From Rhodospirillales bacterium BBD 1991-14 (GTDB lineage: Bacteria; Pseudomonadota; Alphaproteobacteria; Kiloniellales; Kiloniellaceae), in NCBI GenBank assembly GCA_001657395.1, contig LYSY01000010.1, forward strand, positions 1 to 64,000: a stretch of DNA of 64,000 bases, read 5' to 3'. Made by a program: the position numbers and the translations under genes. This document shows, one piece after another, positions 44,205-53,451 of this stretch. Every line of letters starts with the position of its first letter. The stretch's first letter is position 1. Under the pieces are notes generated by a model, which searched no databases, was not told where the DNA came from, and saw nothing but the letters and a program-made list of their open reading frames with translations.

Positions 44205-44856
44205 TGGCTGTCGATTTGCCGAGGTTGTCGACCAGGGGCGGCACCATGGCGCGCGCCACCCGCTCCGCATCCGGGGACTGCAATTCGTAGTAGGCATCGC
44301 CCTGCCACAGCACCTCGCCATTGGCCTGATCCCGCAGCACGGCGTTGATGTGGAAAACGCTGGTGCCGACACCCTGGGCTTCCTGGCGCCCGCCGAGAAC
44401 GCTGTCTTGCGTGTTCGACCAGACATTCACGTTCACGTCGACCTCCACGTCGTCGCTCCCGTCCTGGCGGGACGGATCGTCGCCTCTTCCCGAGCGGGCG
44501 GAGACACTGCCGAGGCTCGGGCGCCGCGGGGCCTGTTCGGCCGGAATGATCTTCGACTCAAACAGCAGCAGCAGACCGGTCTTGGCCTCTGCGACTTTGC
44601 GCTCATTGGCCTGCAGCTCCGTCTCGAACTCCGCCTTGAGCTGCAGATTGAGATCGTTGTCGTCATAGGGCGTGACGGTGATCGGCGCGGCCGCAGAGAA
44701 GTCCTTGAAGGCCTGGCTGGTGATCATGCCCGGCGCCTGCGGCCCGCCGGCCTGGGCCAACTGGGGGTCGGCCGCACGGATAGGGTCCGGCCCCGTCACC
44801 AACGCAGCGACGACGATCCCGATGGCCGCGGCAAACGCTGCGCCCGAGATCTTCAT
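44182..44856 (-). CDS. Exported protein of unknown function
   Basis: A 224-residue protein with a signal peptide (about 1-28, ending IRAAD). The middle is charged and Asp/Val-rich (DDVEVDVNVNVWSN). The end (VFHINAVLRDQANGEVLWQG) has a beta-strand pattern loosely like periplasmic lipoprotein families, but no family is recognised. It overlaps the WD40-cytochrome start by 23 bases, which suggests linked expression. Confidence 0.75.
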   Translation of the reverse strand: MKISGAAFAAAIGIVVAALVTGPDPIRAADPQLAQAGGPQAPGMITSQAFKDFSAAAPITVTPYDDNDLNLQLKAEFETELQANERKVAEAKTGLLLLFESKIIPAEQAPRRPSLGSVSARSGRGDDPSRQDGSDDVEVDVNVNVWSNTQDSVLGGRQEAQGVGTSVFHINAVLRDQANGEVLWQGDAYYELQSPDAERVARAMVPPLVDNLGKSTANEPFEAR

Positions 44857-45030
44857 CGCCTTCCCCGCTTTATCCGCACCACGTTCTCACGCATAGCGCC
44901 TCCACGGCAGTCAGCCGGCGTTCGACAGAGCTCGCTCATGACAAACGCAGGCAACCGGGTGAAGTCAAGAAACCTCCTTGGGTCATGCCGACAAGGCGGT
45001 TCCGCGCGGCGCCCTTCATCTTCGACGCCC

Positions 45031-45402
45031 TCAGAAAGGGCGCCCGCCGCCGGCCGCCGGCGGCGGAAGATCGTAGCCGCTGTTGCGGTGGCGGAACGAC
45101 GGCAGCAGATCGCCGCTCTCCTGGTCGATCGCCAGAATATGCACCTGGAAGGTTGCGTTGCTCGAGCCCTCGGGCTGCATCACGGTCAGCAGCCAGATCG
45201 CGCGGCCGTCGCGTTCGCCCGGGCGCACGCGCAGAACCTCGACGCCGAACTCTTCCGCGATGCGCTCGGCCGCCGCTTCCTTGGTCACCGCCGCGGTTGC
45301 CGGCGAGGACAGCATCAATGGGGCCGTGAAGAGGGCGCCAGCGAACAGGGCGACCGCAGCGATGCCAAGGCACAGGCTGCGAAGCGGCTTAGGGCACACC
45401 AT
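45031..45402 (-). CDS. Exported PepSY-like protein
   Basis: A 123-residue protein with a signal peptide (about 1-38, ending SPATA). The mature part resembles one PepSY domain: KEAAAERIAEEFGVEVLRVR, then DGRAIWLLTV and FQVHILAIDQESGDLLPSF. The start at 45402 is preferred; longer frames run through the cytochrome b gene. It directly follows the formate dehydrogenase cytochrome b subunit by 50 bases. Confidence 0.75.
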   Translation of the reverse strand: MVCPKPLRSLCLGIAAVALFAGALFTAPLMLSSPATAAVTKEAAAERIAEEFGVEVLRVRPGERDGRAIWLLTVMQPEGSSNATFQVHILAIDQESGDLLPSFRHRNSGYDLPPPAAGGGRPF

Positions 45403-45452
45403 CGGGTGGACCTCCTTTCTTGCCGGCTCTTGCCGGAAGCCTTCCGGCCGGC

Positions 45453-46601
45453 CTACTCGGCGGGTTGCGAGCGGTTGCCGGTCACCTGGGCTGCCCAGAC
45501 CGAGTGGTGCTCGCGCGCCCAGTTGGAGTCCACCTGACCGCTGCCCATGGCATCGAAGGCACCTTCCATGCCGACGGAGCCGATGTAGATATGACCGATC
45601 ACAATGGCAATGAGCACCAGCGAGACGATGGCGTGCCAGACCTGCGAGAGCTGCATTTCCTGCAGCATCGTCAGCTGCGTCGGCAGACTGAGGCCGAAGA
45701 TGTTCAGGAACTCGAAGGTCTTGCCGAAAAAGGCGAACTCGAAGGGAAACATCAAGGCGATCCCCGAGACGCTGACGGAACCGCCACCGAGGATCACGGC
45801 CCAGAAGATGAACTTCTGCCCGGCATTGAATTTCGCAGCCGGCGGATGCACGCCCTTGGAGAAGAGCCCGCCGCCCTTGGCCAGCCACTGCAGGTCCATC
45901 TTGTTGGGAATGTTGTGGCGCACCCAGAGCACGAACATCATCACGACGCCGACCATGAAGGCGAAGGAGAGGAAGTTGTGCGCGTACTTCCCGCCGATGC
46001 TGATGGCGGTGAAGATCTCCGGCCCGAGAACCGGCAGCAGCACATGGCGCCCGTAGAGCATGTTCAGCCCGGTCAGGGCCAGAACGATAAAGGACACGGC
46101 GGTCAGCCAGTGGGCTGTCCGCTCGATGAGGTTGAAGCGCTCCACCGTCGTTCCGCTGGGACCGGCATCGATTTTGATACGGCCGCGCAGGACGAAGAAC
46201 AGCGCGACGACGATGATGATCCCCAGCATGGTCCAGGCACCGTAGACCGTGACCGGCCCGTTGCGGATGGCGCGCCAGTTGTCGCCTTCCGACTGGATCA
46301 GGAAGGCCGCCTGCGGGTCGGGGATGGAGACCGTTCCTTCGACGCCGCCGCGCACGGCACGCCACATCTCGCTGTCGGCCTCGCTGCCCAGCACGTTGCC
46401 GGGCACCTCTCCGCCGGTCGGGCTTTCCTCTGCCACCGGCGTGCTCGACTGCTGCCCCCAGGCTGCGGAGGTCAGGCCGCCGAAGGCGAAGAGGACCGCG
46501 GCCAGCAGCACGACGGCAAACGGCAGAAGGCTGAAAACGCGGTCGGCGCGGGCAGCGGCGGCCGGCGTTGCATGTCTTTTGTCAGCTAGGCTTCGCATCA
46601 C
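45453..46601 (-). CDS. Formate dehydrogenase cytochrome b subunit
   Basis: A 382-residue gamma subunit of the FdnI/FdoI type that anchors the enzyme and passes electrons to quinone. The N-terminus has a signal-like helix and a periplasmic stretch of about 80 residues. Membrane helices with haem b histidines follow: ERTAHWLTAVSFIVLALTGL, YAHNFLSFAFMVGVVMM, then QVWHAIVSLVLIAIVIGHIY. It is longer at the N-terminus than E. coli FdnI. It lies after fdhB and a small lipoprotein gene. Confidence 0.93.
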   Translation of the reverse strand: MMRSLADKRHATPAAAARADRVFSLLPFAVVLLAAVLFAFGGLTSAAWGQQSSTPVAEESPTGGEVPGNVLGSEADSEMWRAVRGGVEGTVSIPDPQAAFLIQSEGDNWRAIRNGPVTVYGAWTMLGIIIVVALFFVLRGRIKIDAGPSGTTVERFNLIERTAHWLTAVSFIVLALTGLNMLYGRHVLLPVLGPEIFTAISIGGKYAHNFLSFAFMVGVVMMFVLWVRHNIPNKMDLQWLAKGGGLFSKGVHPPAAKFNAGQKFIFWAVILGGGSVSVSGIALMFPFEFAFFGKTFEFLNIFGLSLPTQLTMLQEMQLSQVWHAIVSLVLIAIVIGHIYIGSVGMEGAFDAMGSGQVDSNWAREHHSVWAAQVTGNRSQPAE

Positions 46602-46707
46602 AAGACTCTTCGTTCAGCGGGTTGTTCCATGGGGTTCGGTGAAAGGCTCCGGACGATCCGTATGGCGGCGCATTGTCGCCGGGGTCCGCAGCTTGGACCG
46701 CACGGGG

Positions 46708-46899
46708 CTAGTCGCCCTGCAGCGAGGTGCGGGCCCGCAGGGCGTCGCGGGTTTCTTCGGAAAGCTCGGTGTCTGCCGGCCCCAGATAGGTTCCCTTTTC
46801 GTAGCGCAGGATGCGCCCCTGTTCATCCTCGTCGCAGGCCGCAAGGCCAAGCATCAGGACCGCACCAAGAGATAAGGGAATCAAGGATTTCAGCGCCAT
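46708..46899 (-). CDS. Small lipoprotein in formate dehydrogenase operon
   Basis: A 63-residue product starting MALKSLIPLSLGAVLMLGLA, with a lipobox ending in Cys (LGLAAC, about residue 22). The mature part is acidic (EDEQGRILRYEKGTYLG). A GGAGGA lies about 12 bases upstream; an in-frame ATG at 46911 is too close to it. Its function is unknown, but its position between fdhB and the cytochrome b gene is consistent with an accessory subunit. Confidence 0.7.
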   Translation of the reverse strand: MALKSLIPLSLGAVLMLGLAACDEDEQGRILRYEKGTYLGPADTELSEETRDALRARTSLQGD

Positions 46900-47108
46900 A
46901 ACGACTCTCATTCCTCCGATCGAGGCAAGCAGCACAAACGGTTATGGTTAATTTTCTGTTTATGGAGACGCTGGGCCTGCCGCCCCTCGCTGCCGTTTCG
47001 TGCCGTTCCACGCGGTCTGCCGGGATGGGAAGGGGCGGCGCAGAGACGCCGCCCCCCTCATCACGAAGCTGCCCGGTCAGGCACTTCGAATGGCGTCCCG
47101 AAGCCGGA

Positions 47109-47705
47109 TCAGGATCCGGACTTCTGGTCGTAGGCGGTACCCCAGCCCCAGGCGCCGGACCCGAAGCCGCGGGCGACGACGCGCTCGCGGTAGATGTCCG
47201 ACACCATGTCGCCGTCACCGGCGAGCAGGGCCTTGGTCGCACACATCTCCGCACAGAGCGGCAGCTTGCCCTCGGCCAGGCGGTTGCGCCCGTACGCCGA
47301 GAACTCCGCTGCGGACATGTCCTCTTCCGGCCCGCCGGCACAGAAGGTGCACTTGTCCATCTTGCCGCGGCTGCCGAAGTTGCCCGCCTGCGGATACTGC
47401 GGCGCGCCGAAGGGACAGGCGTAGAAGCAGTAGCCGCAGCCGATGCAGAGGTCCTTGGAGTGCAGCACAACACCGTCTTCGGTCTCGTAGAAGCAATCCA
47501 CCGGGCAGACCGCCATGCAGGGCGCGTCCGAGCAGTGCATGCAGGCCACGGAGATCGACCGCTCACCGGGCTGGCCATCGTTGATGGTCACCACCCGGCG
47601 CCGGTTGACGCCCCAGGGCACCTCATGCTCGTTCTTACAGGCCGTGACACAGGCATTGCACTCAATGCAGCGCTCAGCATCACAGAGGAATTTCATACGT
47701 GCCAT
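47109..47705 (-). CDS. Formate dehydrogenase iron-sulfur subunit
   Basis: A 198-residue beta subunit with four [4Fe-4S] binding sets: [47 protein letters not shown] and CTFCAGG with a later CAEMC. It carries electrons from FdhA to the cytochrome b subunit. It is 15 bases after fdhA. Confidence 0.95.
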   Translation of the reverse strand: MARMKFLCDAERCIECNACVTACKNEHEVPWGVNRRRVVTINDGQPGERSISVACMHCSDAPCMAVCPVDCFYETEDGVVLHSKDLCIGCGYCFYACPFGAPQYPQAGNFGSRGKMDKCTFCAGGPEEDMSAAEFSAYGRNRLAEGKLPLCAEMCATKALLAGDGDMVSDIYRERVVARGFGSGAWGWGTAYDQKSGS

Positions 47706-47720
47706 GAGTCAGCTCCTCCC

Positions 47721-50588
47721 TTATGCCGGCTCAATACGGCAGAGCGTGGCTTTGGTTTCCTGCATATTGGTCACCGAATCGTAGCCATAGGTCTGCGCTG
47801 TATTGCAGGCTTCACCGAGTACGTAGGGATCAGCGCCCTTGGGATACTTGGACCGCTGATCCTCGCCTTGCCAATGGCCGCCGAAGTGGAAGGGCATGAA
47901 GGCCACGCCCCGCCCGACACGCTCGGTCACCATGGCTTTCACCTTGACCTTGGCGCCCTCAGGGCCATGCACCCAGACCATCGCCCCGTCGCGAACGCCG
48001 TTGTTGTTGGCGTCCACCGGGTTGATCTCCACGAACATGTCCTGCTGGAGCTCCGCCAACCAGGGGTTCGACCGGGTCTCGTCGCCGCCACCCTCGTACT
48101 CGACCAGACGGCCGGAGGTGAGGATGATCGGGAAGTCGGTCGAGAAGTCCTTGTCCTGGATCGACTTGTAGAGGATCGGCAAGCGATACATCTTGCGGTC
48201 CTCGTAGGTCGGGTAGTCGGCCACCAGATCACGCCTTGAGGTGTAGAGCGGCTCGCGGTGCGTGGGCACCGGATCCGGGAAGTTCCACACCACGGTGCGG
48301 GCCTTGGCATTGCCGAAGGGCGCACAGCCGTGCTTGATGGCGACCCGCTGGATACCGCCGGAAAGGTCGGTCTTCCAGTTGGTCTTGTCGCCGGCGATCT
48401 TTTCGATCGTCGCCCGCTCGTCGTCGGTCAGGTCCTTGTCCCAGCCCAGCTTCTTCAGCATGGCCATCGTGAATTCCGGATATCCGTCCTTGACTTCCGA
48501 ATCCACCGGATAGGAGCCTTCGGCCAGGAGGTTGTCGCCCTCCCGCTCGACGCCGAAGCGTGCGCGGAAGCAGAGACCGCCCTCGGCCACCGGCTTGGAG
48601 GTGTCGTAGAGCACCGGGGTGCCCGGATGACCCATCTCCGCCGTGCCCCAGCAGGGCCAGGGCATGCCGTAGTAGTCGCCATCGGCCGGTCCGCCGCGGG
48701 CCTGCAGAGTCGTCTTGTCGAAGGTCTGCTGGTTGGCCATGTGCAGCTTCAGGCGCTCCGGCGACTGGCCGGTGTAGCCGATGGTCCACATGCCGCGATT
48801 GAACTCACGGGTGACGTCCTCGATCAGCGGCTCGTTGTTCTCGACCTTGATGTTCTTGAACATCTCGTCGCCGAAGCCGAGCTTCTTGGCCAGGAGATAC
48901 ATGATCTCGTGGTCCGTCTTGGACTCCCACAGCGGCTCCATGATCTTCTCGCGCCACTGGATCGAACGGTTGGAGGCCGTCACCGAGCCGTAGGTCTCGA
49001 ACTGGGTCGCCGCGGGCAGCAGATAGGTGCCGTCCTTACGGTCGTTCATCACCGCCGCCATCGTCGGATAGGGATCGATGATGACCAGCATGTCGAGCTT
49101 TTCCATCGCCTTCTTCATGTCGGGCAGACGGGTCTGCGAGTTCGCCGCATGCCCCCAGAAGACCATGGCCCGGAGATTATCGTTCTGATCGATATTCTCC
49201 TTGGCTTCGAGCGCCAGATCGAACCAGCGGGAAACCGGCACGCCGGACTTCTCCATCATGTCCTTGCTGGCAAAGCGGCTCTTCAGCCACTCGTAGTCGA
49301 CATCCCAGACACGCGACCAGTGCTTCCACGAACCGGTCTTCAGGCCGTAGTAGCCCGGCAGGGTGTGGCAGAGCACGCCCAGGTCGGTGGCGCCCTGCAC
49401 GTTGTCGTGGCCGCGGAAGATGTTGGTGCCGCCGCCCGAAGTGCCGATCACGCCGAGGGCCAGGCCCAGGACGCAGTAGGCGCGGGTGTTGTTGTTGCCG
49501 TTGGTGTGCTGGGTGCCGCCCATGCACCAGATGATGGTGAAGGGACGGTTGTTGGCCAGCGTCCGCGCCACGCGCTTCAACTGGGAGCCCGGCACGCCGG
49601 TGACCCGCTCGGTCTCCTCAGGCGTCCACTTGGCGACTTCGGCCTTGATCTGGTCCAGACCCCAGACGCGCTGGCGGATGAACTCCTTGTCTTCCCACTT
49701 GTTCTCGAAGACGTGCCAGAGGATGCCCCAGATGAGGCCCACGTCGGTGCCCGGGCGGAAGCGCACGTACTCATCGGCATGGGCGGCCGTGCGCGTGAAA
49801 CGCGGGTCGCAGACGATGAAGGGTGCGTTGTTCTGCTCCTTGGCCTTCAGCATGTGCTGCATGGCCACCGGATGGGCTTCGGCCGGATTGCCGCCGATCT
49901 GGAAGATGGCGCGCGAGTTGTGGATATCGTTGTAGCTGTTGGTCATCGCGCCATAGCCCCAGGTGTTGGCAACACCCGCGACCGTGGTCGAGTGACAGAT
50001 CCGCGCCTGGTGGTCTCCGTTGTTGGAGCCCCAGAAGGCGTAGAACTTGCGGAAGAGATAGGCCTGCTCGTTGTTGTGCTTGGCAGAGCCCAGCCAGTAA
50101 ACGGAATCGGGACCGGAGCTGCCGTAGATCTCCAGCATCTTGTCGCCGATTTCGTTGATGGCCTGATCCCAGGAGATCTTGGTCCACTTACCGTCGACCA
50201 GCTTGGTCGGATGCTTCAGGCGGCGTTCGCCGTGGGCATGCTCGCGCACCGAGGCGCCCTTGGCGCAGTGGGCGCCGAGATTGAAGGGGCTGTCCCAGCC
50301 GGGCTCCTGCCCGGTCCAGACGCCGTCCTGCACCTCGGCAATCACCGTGCAGCCCACAGAGCAGTGCGTGCACACGGACTTCACAAGCTTTACGTCGCCT
50401 GTCGCCGCAGAGGCCGCCTCGGCCTTCTTCACCATCCCGAAGGGAACCGTGGCAGCGGCGGCGCCGCCGGCTGCCAAGCCGGATCGTTTCAGGAATGTGC
50501 GGCGGTCAATAGCGCTTCCGGAAGCACCGGCAAACGCCTTTGACAAACGGGGGCCATTCGCAACCCCATTCGTCCTTTTGGTAAGCAT
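47721..50588 (-). CDS. Formate dehydrogenase catalytic subunit (Cys type)
   Basis: A 955-residue molybdopterin enzyme oxidising formate to CO2 on the periplasmic side. A TAT signal has RRTFLKRSG (Arg29-Arg30). The [4Fe-4S] ligands are Cys73, Cys76, Cys80 and Cys108. The metal ligand is Cys198 in ARICHSTTVAG, where E. coli FdnG has selenocysteine. The neighbouring GAMTNSYNDIHNS motif supports the assignment. Mo or W cannot be distinguished. A GGGAGAGG precedes the ATG. Confidence 0.96.
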   Translation of the reverse strand: MLTKRTNGVANGPRLSKAFAGASGSAIDRRTFLKRSGLAAGGAAAATVPFGMVKKAEAASAATGDVKLVKSVCTHCSVGCTVIAEVQDGVWTGQEPGWDSPFNLGAHCAKGASVREHAHGERRLKHPTKLVDGKWTKISWDQAINEIGDKMLEIYGSSGPDSVYWLGSAKHNNEQAYLFRKFYAFWGSNNGDHQARICHSTTVAGVANTWGYGAMTNSYNDIHNSRAIFQIGGNPAEAHPVAMQHMLKAKEQNNAPFIVCDPRFTRTAAHADEYVRFRPGTDVGLIWGILWHVFENKWEDKEFIRQRVWGLDQIKAEVAKWTPEETERVTGVPGSQLKRVARTLANNRPFTIIWCMGGTQHTNGNNNTRAYCVLGLALGVIGTSGGGTNIFRGHDNVQGATDLGVLCHTLPGYYGLKTGSWKHWSRVWDVDYEWLKSRFASKDMMEKSGVPVSRWFDLALEAKENIDQNDNLRAMVFWGHAANSQTRLPDMKKAMEKLDMLVIIDPYPTMAAVMNDRKDGTYLLPAATQFETYGSVTASNRSIQWREKIMEPLWESKTDHEIMYLLAKKLGFGDEMFKNIKVENNEPLIEDVTREFNRGMWTIGYTGQSPERLKLHMANQQTFDKTTLQARGGPADGDYYGMPWPCWGTAEMGHPGTPVLYDTSKPVAEGGLCFRARFGVEREGDNLLAEGSYPVDSEVKDGYPEFTMAMLKKLGWDKDLTDDERATIEKIAGDKTNWKTDLSGGIQRVAIKHGCAPFGNAKARTVVWNFPDPVPTHREPLYTSRRDLVADYPTYEDRKMYRLPILYKSIQDKDFSTDFPIILTSGRLVEYEGGGDETRSNPWLAELQQDMFVEINPVDANNNGVRDGAMVWVHGPEGAKVKVKAMVTERVGRGVAFMPFHFGGHWQGEDQRSKYPKGADPYVLGEACNTAQTYGYDSVTNMQETKATLCRIEPA

Positions 50589-50670
50589 TGACCTCTCCCT
50601 AATTCGCGGTCGGTACGGTGGGGCGGGATGCCCCGGATCTCGTCACGGGCACAGTCTTCTAGTAGCGGGT

Positions 50671-50865
50671 CTAGAAGCGGGCCAGATCGTAGAACGTCCG
50701 TACGTGGTCAGTTTCGGTATAGCCGGCAGACTTCTTCTGCGCAGACACGGTTTCGACAGCGCCCGCCTGGGAGGCTGTCACGGCAACCGCGGCCGCACCG
50801 GCGCCAAGGCCGGCCTTCTTGAAGAAGTCCCGACGACCGAGTTTGATCTCTTCCTTCTTGCTCAA
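50671..50865 (-). CDS. TAT-signal mini-protein of formate dehydrogenase locus
   Basis: A 64-residue product with a twin-arginine motif (LGRRDFFKKAG) and a helical hydrophobic stretch, then a short tail ending TDHVRTFYDLARF. Similar tiny TAT proteins occur directly upstream of formate dehydrogenase catalytic subunits in several proteobacteria (family knowledge, exact role unclear). The gene has AAGGAGGG upstream and lies 82 bases before fdhA. Confidence 0.85.
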   Translation of the reverse strand: MSKKEEIKLGRRDFFKKAGLGAGAAAVAVTASQAGAVETVSAQKKSAGYTETDHVRTFYDLARF

Positions 50866-50982
50866 CGGTTCACCCTCCTTGCTGTGTGGTGACCTGTTCG
50901 TTATGCGACGAAACTGCCCAGCGGGTCGTCGCTTCCCGGCATCGCGGCCCTGGGGGCTTGTGGCCCCGGCAGGCCGCTGGCG

Positions 50983-51594
50983 CTAGGCCGCCATATCGAA
51001 AGCCTGGCTTTCGATATTCATGAACACGCGGCCGATGGTTCCGACCGGCATGAACAGCACCGCCGACTGGGCCGCCTGCAGGTCCTCGAAGAACCGCGGC
51101 GCCCAGCAGCCGATGTGCGTGTCAAAGAACTTGCGCTGCTCCTCCAGGTCCGCCGGCGCTCCGAAGCTGCCTTTGATCAGGCCTGCCATCATCTCGCAGA
51201 GTGCGGCGATGTGATCCTCCGGCTCGCTGACATCGTCCGCCCGGGCGATCTGCAGCCGCGCCATGTCACCGCGCAGCCTAGCCAGCGGCTTCTCGTTGAG
51301 GAAACCCGTCAAATAGTAGGAGGCATAGGGCAGCAGTTCGCCCTGCCCGAGGCCGACAAAAAGATCGAAGTACTCCTGCCGTGCCGTCTCGACATTGGTA
51401 CCGCGGGCCGCCGCTGCGAGCGCCTTGATGCCCTCGCCGAGTTCGGAATCGTCGCCGCTCAGCCCGCCCAGCATACGCAGCGTCGCCTCGCTCGGCTCAC
51501 CGGCAAGCAACTGCCCCAGCAGCGCGTACCATCCGGCCCGCAGCTGGTCTTCCTCGGAAATGGGTACCTGCGCAGCGAAACCGCTCAAGCGCAC
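50983..51594 (-). CDS. TorD/DmsD-family molybdoenzyme chaperone
   Basis: A 203-residue all-helical cytoplasmic chaperone. The family pattern QEYFDLFVGLGQGELLPYASYY and EDHIAALCEMMAGLI is clear. It is expected to bind the TAT leader of FdhA during cofactor insertion. It precedes the TAT mini-protein gene. Confidence 0.88.
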   Translation of the reverse strand: MRLSGFAAQVPISEEDQLRAGWYALLGQLLAGEPSEATLRMLGGLSGDDSELGEGIKALAAAARGTNVETARQEYFDLFVGLGQGELLPYASYYLTGFLNEKPLARLRGDMARLQIARADDVSEPEDHIAALCEMMAGLIKGSFGAPADLEEQRKFFDTHIGCWAPRFFEDLQAAQSAVLFMPVGTIGRVFMNIESQAFDMAA

Positions 51595-51699
51595 AACTCT
51601 CCCAACCTGCAGTAGAAACTACTTAAACGGCTGACCCAGGCCGGCCCGGCAAACCCGATTTACCCCCAGCCTCGGTCGTAATTCCTACTGTCGTTATAT

Positions 51700-51721
51700 C
51701 CCTGATTTTCCCAGGGTTTTT
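51700..51721. promoter_or_regulatory. Hairpin upstream of torD-like gene
   Basis: CCCTG (51700-51704) and CAGGG (51712-51716) form a short stem, with TTTTT after it on the plus strand. No plus-strand gene ends here. It may be an operator in the promoter region of the formate dehydrogenase genes. Confidence 0.3.
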
Positions 51722-51883
51722 GCCACTTATAGGGTGATTAGACTGCCTTTACCGCACGGCTGTCAACTAAATCAGATGTTGCACCGCACAACTGAAGGCT
51801 CACGAATAATCCCTGCCAAAACAGGCCCTTACGGATGCACCGAAACCGATTTTGTGAACACGCACGCCAACCATGACGTGCAG

Positions 51884-52660
51884 TCAGCCCGATCCATCGC
51901 CCCAGCGCCGCCGAACCGCCGCCCCACGGAGCCTTTCGCGCGAATCGCCGCCCGCGGATTCATCCGGAACCGGGGCCGGCCGACCCTGCTGCTGCGGCTC
52001 CCGGAGCGCATCCTCGCCCGGCTCCGCGGCAGCGGTTTCGGGCAGATCGTCCTCTCTTTCCTGAGGCTCGGGCGCGGGCTCAGCCGGCTCCGCAGGAGCG
52101 GCCTCGTCCGAAGACACGGCCACCGATGCGTCATCTCCGCCCGCTTCACCAGGGGCCGGAGCGGCTTCGTCCGGCTCCTCGACCAGCATGCCCTTGCCGA
52201 CCTGATAGACTGTCTTCAGCCCTTCGACCACCAGCGCGGCATCGGTGTAGTCCTCGTCGTAGTCGTTCATGCCGTCGAGGTGGGCGAACACGGGATCCAC
52301 ACGCCACAGCCGGCGCAGGGCGCGGCGGCGCAACGCGTCCGGGACCTTCTCGTGCATGAAGACCGAGAAATCCGAATCCCGGCTCAGCGTCTCGATATCA
52401 GGCAGGTCCTTCGGGTCGAAGTCTTTCTCCTGCGGTTCGGCCGGGCTGCCTTCGCCGGCTGCCCCGGCTTCGGCACCTCTTGCCTCAGCCGCCTTCTCGG
52501 GATCGGCGGAGGGGTCGGGCCGCTGGCGTTCCGACGCCTCGCGCTTGCGCTCGGACCAGCGTGAGAGAAAGCCTCCGTCGCCGTCTCCCTGGCCCCTGTC
52601 CCCGCGGCCTGTTTTTTCGCGGCCCCTGCCTCCGCGGTGCTGCGGCTTGCGCCCGGCCAT
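51884..52660 (-). CDS. DUF3306 protein
   Basis: A 258-residue protein of the DUF3306 family. The N-terminal FLSRWSERKR (about 31-40) and central FDPKDLPDIETLSRDSDFSV and LRRLWRVDPVFAHLDGMNDY segments are typical. Both ends are low-complexity. This family sits in formate dehydrogenase loci of many proteobacteria with no known function. The DUF3305 gene is 6 bases upstream. Confidence 0.85.
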   Translation of the reverse strand: MAGRKPQHRGGRGREKTGRGDRGQGDGDGGFLSRWSERKREASERQRPDPSADPEKAAEARGAEAGAAGEGSPAEPQEKDFDPKDLPDIETLSRDSDFSVFMHEKVPDALRRRALRRLWRVDPVFAHLDGMNDYDEDYTDAALVVEGLKTVYQVGKGMLVEEPDEAAPAPGEAGGDDASVAVSSDEAAPAEPAEPAPEPQEREDDLPETAAAEPGEDALREPQQQGRPAPVPDESAGGDSRERLRGAAVRRRWGDGSG

Positions 52661-52666
52661 GGCCCG

Positions 52667-53215
52667 TCAGTCCCGGCGGCCGCGGCCTGCCGCGGTGCGT
52701 GCCATCGGAGGCCGGCGACTGAAGGCGTCGTCGCCGCTGCGGGCCTTCTGCCGCTTGCGCTTGTGAAAGACTTCGTCGACGTGATGGGTGTCGACAAAGG
52801 TTTGCACGAAGGCCACGAGGTCGGGCGGCATGGGGACGCCCTCGACGATCTCTTCGCCGCTGTCCAGGTAGTCCTGCGCCTCGTAGGGGCTGGCCGTCAC
52901 CAGGAAAGGAAGAAACTCGTGCCGGCTGTCGGGATCGTCTTCGCTGCGCAGCAGAACGAAGACCTGGGGCGGGTCCTGGGTCAGATTGACCTTGTAGCCC
53001 TCGGTCTCCCGGCGGAACAGCTCGAGGGGCAAAGTGCCGCAATGATAGTGAACCCAGTCTTCGCCTTCGCGCAGCACCGTCCAGTCGGCATCGGGCTCCA
53101 GGGGTGGCGCACCGGGGATGACGGCGACGGGCCGCCAGGCATGGTCCTTCCAGGGATGGTCAATGCGCCGCCGCTCGACCACCACCCCTAAAGGCAGGAC
53201 TTCACTGGATTCCAT
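52667..53215 (-). CDS. DUF3305 protein
   Basis: A 182-residue protein of the DUF3305 family (LGVVVERRRIDHPWKDHAWR, VHYHCGTLPLELFRRETEGY). DUF3305 and DUF3306 are usual companions near formate dehydrogenase operons. It is first in this set and 6 bases before the DUF3306 gene, so the two probably share a transcript. Confidence 0.87.
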   Translation of the reverse strand: MESSEVLPLGVVVERRRIDHPWKDHAWRPVAVIPGAPPLEPDADWTVLREGEDWVHYHCGTLPLELFRRETEGYKVNLTQDPPQVFVLLRSEDDPDSRHEFLPFLVTASPYEAQDYLDSGEEIVEGVPMPPDLVAFVQTFVDTHHVDEVFHKRKRQKARSGDDAFSRRPPMARTAAGRGRRD

Positions 53216-53451
53216 GGGCCTCTGTTCCGACTCTTTTTGCCATCTGCCGCTTGGCGCGACAGGTCCCCCGCCAAGGCAACCTAGGCGGTCGGGAGGGCCT
53301 TGGCGAGTCCCTCAGAACATAAACCCAGACACGAACCGGCCGGATCCTGGGCTTTCTGTCCCAAAGCACGCCGGACCGGTTTTGGCATCAGACCAGTTGC
53401 GGCGCCCACTGGCAGCGAACGCCGCCGGCCAAGAGCACGGCAGTCAACGGG

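Noticed and set aside
47721-50588. Selenocysteine codon in fdhA
   Set aside because: The active-site codon is a normal Cys codon and no in-frame TGA exists.
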